Shown here: piece after piece, positions 32,690 to 41,627 of the stretch | How the letters are laid out: every line of letters starts with the position of its first letter | Position numbering within the stretch: the stretch's first letter is position 1 | Assembly: GCF_008923365.1 (NCBI RefSeq) | Contig: NZ_WBMR01000019.1 | Location: 16,285 to 80,284, forward strand | DNA length: 64,000 nucleotides | Direction: 5' to 3' | Source of the DNA: Actinomadura montaniterrae | Lineage (GTDB): Bacteria; Actinomycetota; Actinomycetes; Streptosporangiales; Streptosporangiaceae | Program-made: the position numbers and the translations under genes | The notes under the pieces: generated by a model | Seen by the model: only the letters and a program-made list of their open reading frames with translations | The model's database searches: none | What the model was told of the DNA's origin: nothing

Positions 32690-32944
32690 ATGCCCCCGCC
32701 TGTCTACGGTCGGGCTGTGGGCATCGACTTCGAGGGCGCTGACCCGATCTACGTCCAGGTCGCGGCGATCATCCGCCAGCGCGTCGCCGATGGCGTCTAC
32801 AAGTCGAACCGCGCGATCCCGGCGGAGCACGACCTCGTCGAGGAGTTCGGGGTGGCGCGCAACACCGTCCGGGCCGCCATCCGCCTGCTGAACGAAGAGG
32901 GCGTCCTACGCACGGTGCGCGGGCGCGGCACGTTCGTCACCTGA
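32690..32944 (+). CDS. GntR-type winged-helix regulator without effector domain
   Basis: The 84-residue protein starts at ATG 32690. It is only the DNA-binding part of the GntR family: GADPIYVQVAAIIRQRVADG, VYKSNRAIPAEHDLVEEFGV, then ARNTVRAAIRLLNEEGVLRT and the wing VRGRGTFV. Helices 2-3 carry the typical R-N-T-V-R-A-A-I recognition helix. Effector-free GntR proteins are known from actinobacterial mobile elements (KorSA/KorA types), where they repress transfer or replication genes and their own promoter. The 17-bp inverted repeat just upstream is the likely self-operator. It is the only + strand gene in the control region. Confidence 0.85.
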   Translation: MPPPVYGRAVGIDFEGADPIYVQVAAIIRQRVADGVYKSNRAIPAEHDLVEEFGVARNTVRAAIRLLNEEGVLRTVRGRGTFVT

Positions 32945-33015
32945 CATCTCAGCCTCTCCGTTCGCAGGTCCGGCGCGGCCCCGGTGCCGCCGCGCCGGAC
33001 ACCGAGGCCGCAGCT

Positions 33016-33234
33016 CTATCGGCGGTTCTGCGCCCGCATCAGCGCCTCGTACAGCTCTGCCGGGGACGTCCCGTGCAGGGCACCGGCCATGTTCTCGCTG
33101 AGCAGGGTGCGCGTGGCCCACCACAGGCCGTTTGCCTGCACGATCTGCCAGGTGGGGAACGCCAAGCGCAGCGAGTTGAGGTCGAACGCGTCGTCACCGG
33201 TGAATGGCGGCGGCTCGCTCGTCGGCCCGCTCAT
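33016..33234 (-). CDS. Small conserved actinobacterial protein, 72 aa
   Basis: The start at 33,234 overlaps the stop of the upstream gene (33,231) by 4 bases. The product reads SEPPPFTGDDAFDLNSLRLA, then FPTWQIVQANGLWWATRTLL and a helix ELYEALMRAQ. The pattern L-R-x-A-F-P-x-W-x-I-x-x-x-x-G-x-W-W-A-T is common in small proteins encoded beside Xre/DUF5753 regulators in actinomycetes. Its function is unknown. It is the last gene of the minus-strand cluster. Confidence 0.74.
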   Translation of the reverse strand: MSGPTSEPPPFTGDDAFDLNSLRLAFPTWQIVQANGLWWATRTLLSENMAGALHGTSPAELYEALMRAQNRR

Positions 33235-33596
33235 CGCCCCGCCCGGGCGTTCGTCAGGCGGCTGCCGATCCACATCGCGGCGTCTGTGACATGGCTGGCC
33301 TCGATCAGCGGTTCGCCGTCCACGTAGAACCACAGCTTGTCGCCGTCGCCGCCGCGGGGCTCGGCGGTGACGATCACCGTCCGGCGGCCCTCGCCCTGAT
33401 ACCAGATGAGCCCATATGCATCCGGGCGGGAGGTGGGCGCGAGGACGTCGATCAGGCGTGAGCCCTCGCGCTCCGCGGTCGGCGGCGCGATGACGAACAG
33501 CTTGCCGCCGATGATCCCGGCCTCGAAACCTTGCCCGTCCAGGCGGGCCCTGAGCTGCTGGAGCTGCGCATTGGCATGGGGGTGCGCGGAAGTCAT
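33231..33596 (-). CDS. Hypothetical protein, 121 aa
   Basis: The product starts with MTSAHPHANAQLQQLRARLD and continues with FEAGIIGGKLFVIAPPTAER, PDAYGLIWYQGEGRRTVIVT and DGDKLWFYVDGEPLIEASHV. The alternating strands and helices look like a small alpha/beta domain. It overlaps the next gene by ATGA, and a conserved 17-mer motif lies 40 bases upstream (33,636-33,652). No family is recognised; it is typical of the accessory partners of Xre/DUF5753 clusters. Confidence 0.7.
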   Translation of the reverse strand: MTSAHPHANAQLQQLRARLDGQGFEAGIIGGKLFVIAPPTAEREGSRLIDVLAPTSRPDAYGLIWYQGEGRRTVIVTAEPRGGDGDKLWFYVDGEPLIEASHVTDAAMWIGSRLTNARAGR

Positions 33597-33635
33597 GCCG
33601 TGACCGTAAGTACCGGCGCGATCGCCGGTCGAGGA

Positions 33636-33652
33636 TGTAGCAGAATGTTGCA
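33636..33652 (+). promoter_or_regulatory. 17-mer motif, copy A (TGTAGCAGAATGTTGCA)
   Basis: This 17-mer shares 14 positions with copy B at 35,284-35,300 (TGTAGCAGAGAATTGCA on the minus strand). Both copies lie just upstream of minus-strand genes of the Xre cluster, 40 and 18 bases from the start codons. A regulatory site for the Xre protein is likely but unproven. Confidence 0.55.
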
Positions 33653-33656
33653 GCAG

Positions 33657-34511
33657 CTACTCCAGCGAACCGATCGCCCGCGTGATCAACGCGCGCGCGG
33701 CCGCCCCCGAGACCGCAACCGCCGACAGATCCGCGAACACCTCCAAGTAGTCCGCGACCTCCCGCGGCTGCGTGATCGTCAGGAACCCCGAGACCAGCTC
33801 GACGTTCACCTGGACCTCGTCGAACACGTAGAAGCCCTCCACCGGCCACAACGTCATGGGGCGGGGCGCGTCCAGCGGAATGATCGACAGCGCGACCGAG
33901 GGCAGCGACATCACCGTCAGCAGGTGCCCGAGCTGCCCGGCGACCACGGCCGGGTCACCGAGCCGGTACCGCAGCGCCGCCTCCTCCAGCACGAACGCGA
34001 ACCGGTGGTCGCCCTCGTGCAGGATGTGCTGCCGCGCCATCCGCTCGGCGACCGCCGCGTCGATGTCGTCAACGGTGATCCCGCGGCGCGCCCGGACAGC
34101 CTCCAGGATCGCGGTGACGTAGGCGCGGGTCTGGAGCAGGCCGGGGATGACGTCCGGGCTGTACGACCGGTACAGCCGCGTCGTCTCGTAGATGTCCCGC
34201 ACGGCCTCCTGCGCCTGGCGGAGCCCGGCACGCTCCATCCGCCGCCAGTCCATCCACGCCGAATCCGCGGCGAGCCGGTCGGCGAGCAGCTCCTCGACGA
34301 GGTGGTCAGCGCGGCAGATCCGGCACCACGCGCGGATGTCGTCGGCTGACGGCGCGGTCGTCGCCGTCTCCAGCTTCGACACCTTCGTGAAGTGCCAGCC
34401 GGCCTCGGCCGCCAGGCCCCGGCCGGTCACGCTCGCCGCGAGGCGAATCTCGCGGAGGCGGCCGGCGAGGGCCTGGCGGGCGCGCTGGGCGCTGGACGAC
34501 GGCGACGACAT
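33657..34511 (-). CDS. Xre-family regulator with DUF5753 domain (WhiJ-type)
   Basis: The 284-residue protein has a Xre HTH at about residues 8-65 (RARQALAGRLREIRLAASVT; GRGLAAEAGWHFTKVSKLET). A DUF5753 domain follows, with YETTRLYRSYSPDVIPGLLQ, TRAYVTAILEAV, HFAFVLEEAALRYRLGDPAV-type strand and EGFYVFDEVQVNVELVSGFL. This is the standard layout of WhiJ and related actinobacterial regulators. They sit beside small partner proteins and act as developmental or accessory switches. Here it is followed and preceded by two partner-gene sets. It may bind the TGTAGCAG motif found upstream of the neighbouring genes. Confidence 0.9.
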   Translation of the reverse strand: MSSPSSSAQRARQALAGRLREIRLAASVTGRGLAAEAGWHFTKVSKLETATTAPSADDIRAWCRICRADHLVEELLADRLAADSAWMDWRRMERAGLRQAQEAVRDIYETTRLYRSYSPDVIPGLLQTRAYVTAILEAVRARRGITVDDIDAAVAERMARQHILHEGDHRFAFVLEEAALRYRLGDPAVVAGQLGHLLTVMSLPSVALSIIPLDAPRPMTLWPVEGFYVFDEVQVNVELVSGFLTITQPREVADYLEVFADLSAVAVSGAAARALITRAIGSLE

Positions 34512-34530
34512 GGCGCGGGGCGGGGCGAGG

Positions 34531-35043
34531 TCAGGCGGGGTGGTAGTCCTCGTGCGGGATGCCGCGCGCCCACACCGCCTCGAACGCCGACACGCATAGC
34601 TTCACCACCGACGCGTCCGAGGTGACCTCCTCGTCGCCGTCCGGCGGAACGCTACCGTCGCCGGCGAAGTGGTTGAACAGCACCACCTCGTCGTCGAACA
34701 CCCAGAAGTCGTTCCCCGGGAGGGCGAGGTCGGACGCGCGGCGGCGCGGCAGCCACCGGACGTCCTCCCCAGCGGCGAGGTTCAGGCCGCGGGTCAGGTC
34801 GTACTCGTAGCGGATGAAGTCGGTGATCGGCTCGGACACGATCCGGGCGCGCCGCACCTGTACGCCGCGGGTGACGGTCTCGCGGACCTGCTCGTACCAC
34901 TCCTGCCACGTCTCGGCCGGATCGACGGCCTTGCCGGCCTTCCAGTCCAGGAAGACGGGATCGTCGGGGGTGTAGGCGTCCCGCATCTCCAGGTGCACCG
35001 CGGTGCGGCGGCACCCGGCGAACAGGTCAGCGAACCCGGGCAC
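34531..35043 (-). CDS. DUF6879 family protein
   Basis: GTG at 35,043 starts a 170-residue protein, overlapping the small gene upstream by 17 bases. The N terminus PGFADLFAGCRRTAVHLEMR is the start typical of DUF6879, followed by DAYTPDDPVFLDWKAGKAVD, W-x-x-W-x-x-x-V-R segment, ARIVSEPITDFIRYEYDLTR and ALPGNDFWVFDDEVVLFNHF. The family is widespread in actinomycetes beside Xre/DUF5753 regulators; its biochemical role is not established. Its shape (strand-rich, acidic) recalls toxin-antitoxin-like partners, but no enzymatic residue set is evident. Confidence 0.85.
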   Translation of the reverse strand: MPGFADLFAGCRRTAVHLEMRDAYTPDDPVFLDWKAGKAVDPAETWQEWYEQVRETVTRGVQVRRARIVSEPITDFIRYEYDLTRGLNLAAGEDVRWLPRRRASDLALPGNDFWVFDDEVVLFNHFAGDGSVPPDGDEEVTSDASVVKLCVSAFEAVWARGIPHEDYHPA

Positions 35044-35266
35044 TGGCCTGCACGGCGTCGGCGATGATCTGGGCCATGCGGGCGGGCAGCCGCACGATGG
35101 ACTCGTCGTCGGCGATGGGGCTGTGCTCGGCGATCTTCGCCAGGACGTCGGGGTCGGTGACGGTCCAGCCCTGGAACAGGAAGTCGCCGGTGTCCTCGTC
35201 GATGGACACGGACGGGCACTTGTTGCCGGGGGTCGCGGGGTCGATTCCGATGAAGCGTGGCTGCAT
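35027..35266 (-). CDS. Small partner protein of DUF6879, 79 aa
   Basis: ATG at 35,266 has GGAAGGG upstream. The product has RFIGIDPATPGNKCPSVSID, EDTGDFLFQGWTVTDPDVLA and a C-terminal helix LPARMAQIIADAVQASARV. Such short proteins commonly precede DUF6879 in actinomycetes. The overlap with DUF6879 (17 bases) suggests coupling. The 17-mer motif copy B lies 18 bases upstream of the start, marking the operator-promoter region. Confidence 0.75.
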   Translation of the reverse strand: MQPRFIGIDPATPGNKCPSVSIDEDTGDFLFQGWTVTDPDVLAKIAEHSPIADDESIVRLPARMAQIIADAVQASARVR

Positions 35267-35283
35267 GGTGACACCCTTCCGGT

Positions 35284-35300
35284 TGCAATTCTCTGCTACA
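35284..35300 (-). promoter_or_regulatory. 17-mer motif, copy B (TGTAGCAGAGAATTGCA)
   Basis: On the minus strand this 17-mer matches copy A at 14 of 17 positions. It lies between a TTGACG sequence further upstream and the ATG of the small DUF6879 partner, close to where a repressor would block transcription. Confidence 0.55.
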
Positions 35301-35336
35301 CGACCATCACTCACCGGAGCGGGCGCGTCAACCGGG

Positions 35337-35735
35337 TCAGCCGATGTGGTTGTCGCTGCACCACGTCGCGATCGCCGCGGCGGCGTCGCGCAGGGTCAGG
35401 AGGTCCGGGCGCGTCCCGCCGGGGGCATACCGGATGTGGATCTCCCGCAGGGCGACCTGGTCGCTGTCGTCCGTCGCCTCCAGCGACCGGCGCATGACCG
35501 TCTCGGCCCGGCGCCCGACCGTCGTCCGAAGCTTCCGCACCTGGCACGCCTGGAGCGCCGCAGGATCGTAGGTGACGGGCCGGGTCGTGGTCGGGGCCGC
35601 GCCGGCGCGCGCCTTCCCGCCGCCGCGGGCGTACGCGACGCCTGCCACCGCGGCGCCGACGAGGAGGGCGGCGACGGCCGCCGTCACGAACGCCCAGACG
35701 ACCGGGCGCCCGGGTCCGCGCTGCTGCTGATGCAT
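35337..35735 (-). CDS. Single-span membrane or exported protein, 132 aa
   Basis: The product has a basic, Gln-rich N terminus, one hydrophobic segment VVWAFVTAAVAALLVGAAVA, and an extracytoplasmic part with LQACQVRKLRTTVGRRAETV and ATWCSDNHIG. The two cysteines could form a disulfide. It may be a membrane-anchored exported protein. It sits at the end of the prophage right arm, where lysogenic conversion genes are often found. No family is recognised. Confidence 0.7.
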   Translation of the reverse strand: MHQQQRGPGRPVVWAFVTAAVAALLVGAAVAGVAYARGGGKARAGAAPTTTRPVTYDPAALQACQVRKLRTTVGRRAETVMRRSLEATDDSDQVALREIHIRYAPGGTRPDLLTLRDAAAAIATWCSDNHIG

Positions 35736-35787
35736 GGCGGGTAGACGCGGCGGTCGGCCAGATGGAGTGCGCGGCGGCCGGGACCGG

Positions 35788-35973
35788 TCACCAGCACCAG
35801 TCGCTGACGCATACGGCCGCCGCCATCACGATGCACGGCCACGCCGTCCAGGCCGCGTCCCGAATGAGCTGACGCCAGAACCCTGGGCCGGTCGGCCGCT
35901 CGTCCTCCTGCTCGTAGTAGAAGAGGTAGCCGGCTGACTGTTTTCCCTGGCCATAGGGCGTTCTGGCGCGCAT
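35788..35973 (-). CDS. Small membrane protein, 61 aa
   Basis: ATG at 35,973 has GGAGG ten bases upstream. The product reads MRARTPYGQGKQSAGYLFYY, EQEDERPTGPGFWRQLIRDA and a hydrophobic end AWTAWPCIVMAAAVCVSDWC W. One membrane helix near the C terminus is likely. It is the gene closest to the prophage right end. The function is unknown. Confidence 0.62.
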   Translation of the reverse strand: MRARTPYGQGKQSAGYLFYYEQEDERPTGPGFWRQLIRDAAWTAWPCIVMAAAVCVSDWCW

Positions 35974-35996
35974 TTGTGGCGATCCTCCAAAGGTCG

Positions 35997-36272
35997 CTAG
36001 TAGCGCCTCATAGTGAGGTTCGCGACATCGAAGATCGAACCTTTCTTGGGCATGCTCGCCGGGAACAGCGAGACGGTGACATGCCGGTTGGGCCAGTCCT
36101 CGCCGGAGTTGAAGATCGCCGCGCGGACGCGGTCGCGGGCCTCGCTGAGGGCCGTGTCGGGCAGCCCGACCAGGTGCAGGCCGGGCACCCCGCTGGTGAG
36201 GGCGGCCTCGACGTCCACGACGAAGCCGTCCACCCCCACCAGGGACACCGAGCGGGTCTTGGCGAGCGTCAT
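35997..36272 (-). pseudogene. comM: comM (YifB-type Mg-chelatase-like ATPase), N-terminal fragment cut by the prophage
   Basis: ATG at 36,272 follows the yraN stop directly. The 91-codon frame begins MTLAKTRSVSLVGVDGFVVD, then VPGLHLVGLPDTALSEARDR, VRAAIFNSGEDWPNRHVTVS and LFPASMPKKGSIFDVA, which is the N terminus of ComM (Lon-like S5 part, before the ATPase). The normal protein has about 500 residues. The frame then reads NLTMRRY and stops, in sequence richer in A and T that is presumably phage DNA. The rest of comM should lie left of the prophage, outside the window. ComM is a branch-migration helicase for natural transformation, so this host lineage would lack it while lysogenic. Confidence 0.88.
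36021..36055. other. Probable attR (prophage right junction) inside comM
   Basis: ComM similarity ends after codons for S-M-P-K-K-G-S, and the following codons (ATC TTC GAT GTC GCG AAC CTC ACT) differ in base use. The crossover should be within 36,021-36,055. The matching attL with the rest of comM is not in the window. Confidence 0.55.
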
Positions 36273-36626
36273 TCAGCACACCTCCTTCAGATGATCGATC
36301 GAGAAGCCGTCGCCCTTGACGACCAGGCCGAGCACGTCCACCCGGACCTGCGCGCCGCCGACGCCGTGCGCGGCGGCCCACCGCCAGGCCAGCCGCCGTA
36401 ACCGGGACGACTTGGCGGCCGTGATGGCCTCGAGCGGGTCGCCGTACCGGGCGGAGCGGCGGGTCTTCACCTCGCAGACGACGTGGCCGCGGCCGTCGTG
36501 CGCGACGATGTCGAGCTCGCCTTCGGGACAGCGCCAGTTGCGGTCGAGCACCGTCCAGCCGAGCCCGGTCAGGTAGGCGGCCGCCGCGTCCTCTCCGCGC
36601 CGGCCCAGTTCGATGCGGGCGTTCAT
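36273..36626 (-). CDS. yraN: YraN/UPF0102 family endonuclease-like protein
   Basis: The 117-residue protein starts at 36,626 with MNARIELGRRGEDAAAAYLT. It has the UPF0102 nuclease-like core: LDRNWRCPEGELDIVAHDG with G-E-L-D, VVCEVKTRRSARYGDPLEAI with E-V-K-T-R, and a basic helix SRLRRLAWRWAA. The family has a restriction-endonuclease-like fold. It lies directly upstream of comM, the usual order in actinobacteria, and the gap is zero bases. Confidence 0.92.
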   Translation of the reverse strand: MNARIELGRRGEDAAAAYLTGLGWTVLDRNWRCPEGELDIVAHDGRGHVVCEVKTRRSARYGDPLEAITAAKSSRLRRLAWRWAAAHGVGGAQVRVDVLGLVVKGDGFSIDHLKEVC

Positions 36627-36778
36627 GTGCCTCACCTCCGGGCTCCGACGCTGCCGGACGCCGGATCCGCGGAGAACTGGAACGGCGTTCTGTGGAAAAC
36701 TCCGCGACATTCGCGGCGATCCGGCGAAAACGGTGGTGGGTGCTTGCTCGGGGCGGGCGGGTGCCGCAGCGTGGCCTT

Positions 36779-37684
36779 GTGGATCTGAACGAGGCCGTGG
36801 ACGAGTTCGGCCGGCACCTGCACGCCGAGCGCGGCGTGTCACCGCACACGCTGCGCGCCTACCTCGGTGACCTGGCGGACCTGTGCGCATACGCGTCAAC
36901 CGTCGGCGTGACGGAACCGGCAGAAGTGGACGTGTCGCTCCTGCGAGCGTGGCTCGCCCGCCAGCACGCCCTCGGGCGGGCGCGCGCCACGCTCGCTCGC
37001 AGGACGGCCGCCGCCCGGGCCTTTACCCACCACCTGCACCGGCGCGGGCTACTGGAGAACGACCCCGGCCTGCTGCTGGGCACGCCGAAGAAGCGCCGCG
37101 ACCTCCCCGGTGTGCTCACGCAGGACGATGCGGCGCGCCTTCTCGAAACCCTGGACGCCGAAGGGCCGATGGGATTGCGCGACCTGGCCGTGCTGGAGGT
37201 CCTCTACGGGACTGGCGTGCGCGTCAGCGAACTCTGCGGCCTCGACATCGACGACCTGGACACCGGCCGCCGGACCGTACGCGTCCTGGGCAAGGGGAAC
37301 CGTGAGCGCACCGTCCCGATCGGCGAGCCGGCCGTCCGGGCCGTCGAGGACTGGCTCAGAGCCGGACGCCCTGCGGTGGCGACGGAGACCAGCGGCCCGG
37401 CCCTGTTCCTCGGCGCTCGCGGAGGGCGCCTCCACCCGACCAGCGCCCGCCGCATCGTCCATTCACGGATCGCCGACGCGGGGACGATGCCCAACCTCAG
37501 CCCCCACGGGCTGCGCCACACGGCCGCCACGCACCTGCTGGAGGGCGGCGCGGACCTCCGCAGTGTCCAGGAGATCCTCGGCCACGCGTCCCTGCAGACC
37601 ACCCAGCTCTACACGCACGTCTCGGCCGAACGGCTCAAGCAGGTCCACCGCCAGGCCCACCCCCGCGCCGCCAGAGACGACTAG
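36779..37684 (+). CDS. xerC: Tyrosine recombinase XerC
   Basis: GTG 36779 gives a 301-residue protein starting MDLNEAVDEFGRHLHAERGV, the usual XerC start; a longer frame exists upstream but lacks family sequence. The N-terminal SAM-like domain has SPHTLRAYLGDLADLCAYAS. The catalytic domain has GTGVRVSELCGLDIDDLD (first Arg), LSPHGLRHTAATHLLEGGAD (His-x-x-Arg) and LGHASLQTTQLYTHVS with the nucleophilic Tyr. It resolves chromosome dimers at dif with XerD. It is outside the prophage and divergent from yraN, so I regard it as a host gene and not the prophage integrase. Its stop overlaps the M23 gene stop in CTAG. Confidence 0.88.
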   Translation: MDLNEAVDEFGRHLHAERGVSPHTLRAYLGDLADLCAYASTVGVTEPAEVDVSLLRAWLARQHALGRARATLARRTAAARAFTHHLHRRGLLENDPGLLLGTPKKRRDLPGVLTQDDAARLLETLDAEGPMGLRDLAVLEVLYGTGVRVSELCGLDIDDLDTGRRTVRVLGKGNRERTVPIGEPAVRAVEDWLRAGRPAVATETSGPALFLGARGGRLHPTSARRIVHSRIADAGTMPNLSPHGLRHTAATHLLEGGADLRSVQEILGHASLQTTQLYTHVSAERLKQVHRQAHPRAARDD

Positions 37685-38484
37685 GAGCGTTCCTGGCGGC
37701 TTTGGGGGACGCGGCGCAGGCGGCGCTCATGGGCGAGGTCGATCACGCCGGGCGGCGGACGGCGGGAGCGGCCGCGTGCGCGAGTTCGGCGCCAGGCGAA
37801 GGACAGCGAGTAGGCGACGACGAGCCCCGTGACGGCCCCGCCCGTGGCCGTCGTCGCGTCACGGAGCGTCATGTTGGGAGCGGACGGCTCCTCGGACGGG
37901 GGATGTCGTTCGTGGGCCTTCCCTGATGCCTTCTGCGGCGGTGCGGCACGCGGCCACTGGGGAAGCAGCCGTACTTCCCGCCTGACCAGGCTCAGAGGGT
38001 CCAGATAGACACGTCCCTTGCGCAGACCCCAGTGCAGGCATGGCGTCGGGCAGTGAAGATGGCCGTCCTCCAAGACGCCGATGCGGGCGCCCAAGGCCAC
38101 CTGGCGCCCGGCCTTGACGCTGGGCTGGACGGGCAGGTACGTCGTGCGCAGCGGCCCGTGATCGACCGCCACGACGCCCCGGCCGGCCAGGCTTCCGGCG
38201 TAGGAGACCCGTCCGGCACCGGCGGCGTACACCGGCTCGCCGGGCCGTGCCGCGAGGTCGACACCGCGGTGGCCAGGACCCCACGGGACGGCGGGCGGCG
38301 AGAAGGCGCGCAGAATCTGCGGTGTGGGTGGGCCTAAGGGCCATCTCCAGGCGTTCGCTCCAGGGGAGACGGCGGCGTGCGCTCCCGGGAGGTCGACCGC
38401 GTTCGCGCCCAGTGAGCCAGCCGCGTTCGCTCCGGGGGAGACGGCGGTGATCACGCAGGTGAGGAGCAGTGTGAGCAACGTCAT
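37681..38484 (-). CDS. M23 family peptidase (LytM-like), membrane-associated
   Basis: The 267-residue protein is read from ATG 38,484, giving a signal peptide [25 protein letters not shown] (first 20: [20 protein letters not shown]). A short degenerate repeat of the type SPGANA/SLGANA follows. The M23 domain has [20 protein letters not shown] (His-x3-Asp), [17 protein letters not shown], and [13 protein letters not shown] (His near the C-terminal motif). A C-terminal segment [20 protein letters not shown] is probably a membrane anchor. It cleaves peptidoglycan or regulates its hydrolysis. Its place upstream of rpsB is conserved in actinobacteria. Confidence 0.86.
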   Translation of the reverse strand: MTLLTLLLTCVITAVSPGANAAGSLGANAVDLPGAHAAVSPGANAWRWPLGPPTPQILRAFSPPAVPWGPGHRGVDLAARPGEPVYAAGAGRVSYAGSLAGRGVVAVDHGPLRTTYLPVQPSVKAGRQVALGARIGVLEDGHLHCPTPCLHWGLRKGRVYLDPLSLVRREVRLLPQWPRAAPPQKASGKAHERHPPSEEPSAPNMTLRDATTATGGAVTGLVVAYSLSFAWRRTRARGRSRRPPPGVIDLAHERRLRRVPQSRQERS

Positions 38485-38881
38485 GCCCAGGAGCCTGCCG
38501 CCCGGCGGACCGGCCGTCGAGGAGGTGCGCCAACTGTGGATAACCGCTCGCTCCGTTGATTCACGGGCGCGTCCGCGCCCTGATAATCTGTATGCGTGCC
38601 CGGAAGGACACCGGCCAGGGCCAGGCCGTCGCCGATCCGCCGTCAGGCGGGGAGGCGGGAAGCCGCTCCCGGTGAGCGGAGAGGTCACGGATCCGGGGAA
38701 CGTTCCGGATCACAGCCGCCAAGGGGCGTCCCGGCGGCTGATTTCACGCGTCCGCATGCCACCGAAGACATGGTGGGGCGCCGCCCCTCGGTCCGTCGCC
38801 GCGGCGACGGTGGGGCGATGCCCGGGCGCAGGGCGACAACCAAATGCGGCCCGGCAGGGCCAGAGAAGGAGAACACGGGCA
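38485..38881. promoter_or_regulatory. rpsB upstream region: DnaA box, promoter-like sites and leader hairpins
   Basis: This 397-base gap holds no gene. A consensus DnaA box (TGTGGATAA, reverse form) lies at 38,535-38,543. TTGATT at 38,556 and TGATAATCT at 38,581 are promoter-like, though the spacer is long, with a GGGCGC hairpin between them. Two hairpins follow in the presumed leader: GATCCGG arms at 38,690-38,711 and CAGCCGCC arms at 38,713-38,740, the second followed by ATTT like an attenuator. This leader is a candidate for S2 autoregulation. Confidence 0.5.
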
Positions 38882-39820
38882 ATGGCACCCGTCGTCACCA
38901 TGCGGCAGCTCCTTGAGAGCGGCGTCCACTTCGGCCACCAGACCCGCCGGTGGAACCCGAAGATGAAGCGCTTCATCCTCACCGAGCGCAACGGCATCTA
39001 CATCATCGACCTGCAGCAGTCGCTGTCCTACATCGACCGCGCCTTCGAGTTCGTCAAGGCCACGGTCGCGCACGGCGGCACGATCCTGTTCGTCGGCACC
39101 AAGAAGCAGGCGCAGGAGTCCATCGCCGAGCAGGCGACCCGCGTCGGCATGCCCTACGTCAACCAGCGCTGGCTGGGCGGCATGCTGACCAACTTCTCCA
39201 CCGTCCACAAGCGGCTCACCCGGCTCAAGGAGCTGGAGGAGATCAACTACGACGACGTGGCCGGCTCCGGCATGACCAAGAAGGAGCTCCTCGGCCTGCG
39301 CCGTGAGAAGGACAAGCTGGAGCGCACCCTCGGCGGTATCCGCGACATGGCGAAGGTCCCGAGCGCCATCTGGATCGTGGACACCAAGAAGGAGCACATC
39401 GCGGTCAACGAGGCCAAGAAGCTCGGCATCCCGGTCGTGGCCATCCTCGACACCAACTGCGACCCCGACGAGGTCGACTACCCGGTCCCGGGCAACGACG
39501 ACGCCATCCGCAGCGTCAGCCTGCTGACCCGCGTCGTCGCCGACTCGGTCGCCGACGGTCTCCTCGCGCGCGCGGGCGCCGCGTCCGGCGGCGACGAGAA
39601 GCCGGCCGAGGGCGCCGCCTCCGGTGCCGCCGAGCCGCTGGCCGAGTGGGAGCGCGACCTGCTGGAGAACAAGCAGGCCGAGGGTGAGGCCGCCGCCGCT
39701 CCGGCCGAGGCGCCCGCCGAGGCCGCGCCGGCCGCCGAGGCCGAGGCCGAGGCCGAGGCTCCTGCCGAGGCGCCCGCCGAGGCTCCGGCCGACACCCCCG
39801 CCGAGGGCCAGCAGGCTTGA
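38882..39820 (+). CDS. rpsB: 30S ribosomal protein S2
   Basis: The 312-residue protein starts [21 protein letters not shown]2 signatures are [81 protein letters not shown] and [20 protein letters not shown]. The core is about 240 residues. An Ala/Glu/Pro-rich acidic C-terminal tail of about 70 residues is typical of high-GC actinobacteria. GAGAAGGAG precedes the ATG. Together with tsf, pyrH and frr it forms the classic block. Confidence 0.98.
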   Translation: MAPVVTMRQLLESGVHFGHQTRRWNPKMKRFILTERNGIYIIDLQQSLSYIDRAFEFVKATVAHGGTILFVGTKKQAQESIAEQATRVGMPYVNQRWLGGMLTNFSTVHKRLTRLKELEEINYDDVAGSGMTKKELLGLRREKDKLERTLGGIRDMAKVPSAIWIVDTKKEHIAVNEAKKLGIPVVAILDTNCDPDEVDYPVPGNDDAIRSVSLLTRVVADSVADGLLARAGAASGGDEKPAEGAASGAAEPLAEWERDLLENKQAEGEAAAAPAEAPAEAAPAAEAEAEAEAPAEAPAEAPADTPAEGQQA

Positions 39821-39825
39821 TCCCG

Positions 39826-39862
39826 CGGTCCCGGCGGCGTCCTCGCGACGCCGCCGGGACCG
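39826..39862. terminator. 16-bp perfect hairpin between rpsB and tsf
   Basis: Arms 39,826-39,841 and 39,847-39,862 are perfectly complementary (CGGTCCCGGCGGCGTC) around a 5-base loop. It probably works as a terminator or attenuator that lowers tsf relative to rpsB, or as an mRNA 3' end stabiliser. Confidence 0.75.
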
Positions 39863-39903
39863 TCGCGGGTCCACGACCAACGACGAGAGAAGCGAAGAGA
39901 GCG

Positions 39904-41576
<1,673 letters not shown>

Positions 41577-41627
41577 CCGCTGCCCGGAACGCGGTGCCAG
41601 GGCCGACCAGATGACATGGGAGTCACA

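Larger units (their letters stand above)
1..36040. mobile_element. Siphovirus prophage, right-hand part, integrated in comM
   Basis: An almost continuous + strand series of replication, packaging, head, tail and lysis genes runs to 31,943. It is followed by a control region and minus-strand regulators. The right end falls inside comM, whose similarity stops at about 36,020-36,055 after the PKKGS segment. The left end is outside the window, so the total length is unknown. No integrase or excisionase is recognised here, so the integrase should lie to the left. Head and tail genes look complete, with one frameshifted small gene at 14,525. Confidence 0.93.

Noticed and set aside
36779..37684. XerC as the prophage integrase
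   Set aside because: It lies outside the comM junction, has typical host XerC sequence and start, and sits in the usual yraN-xerC-rpsB neighbourhood.
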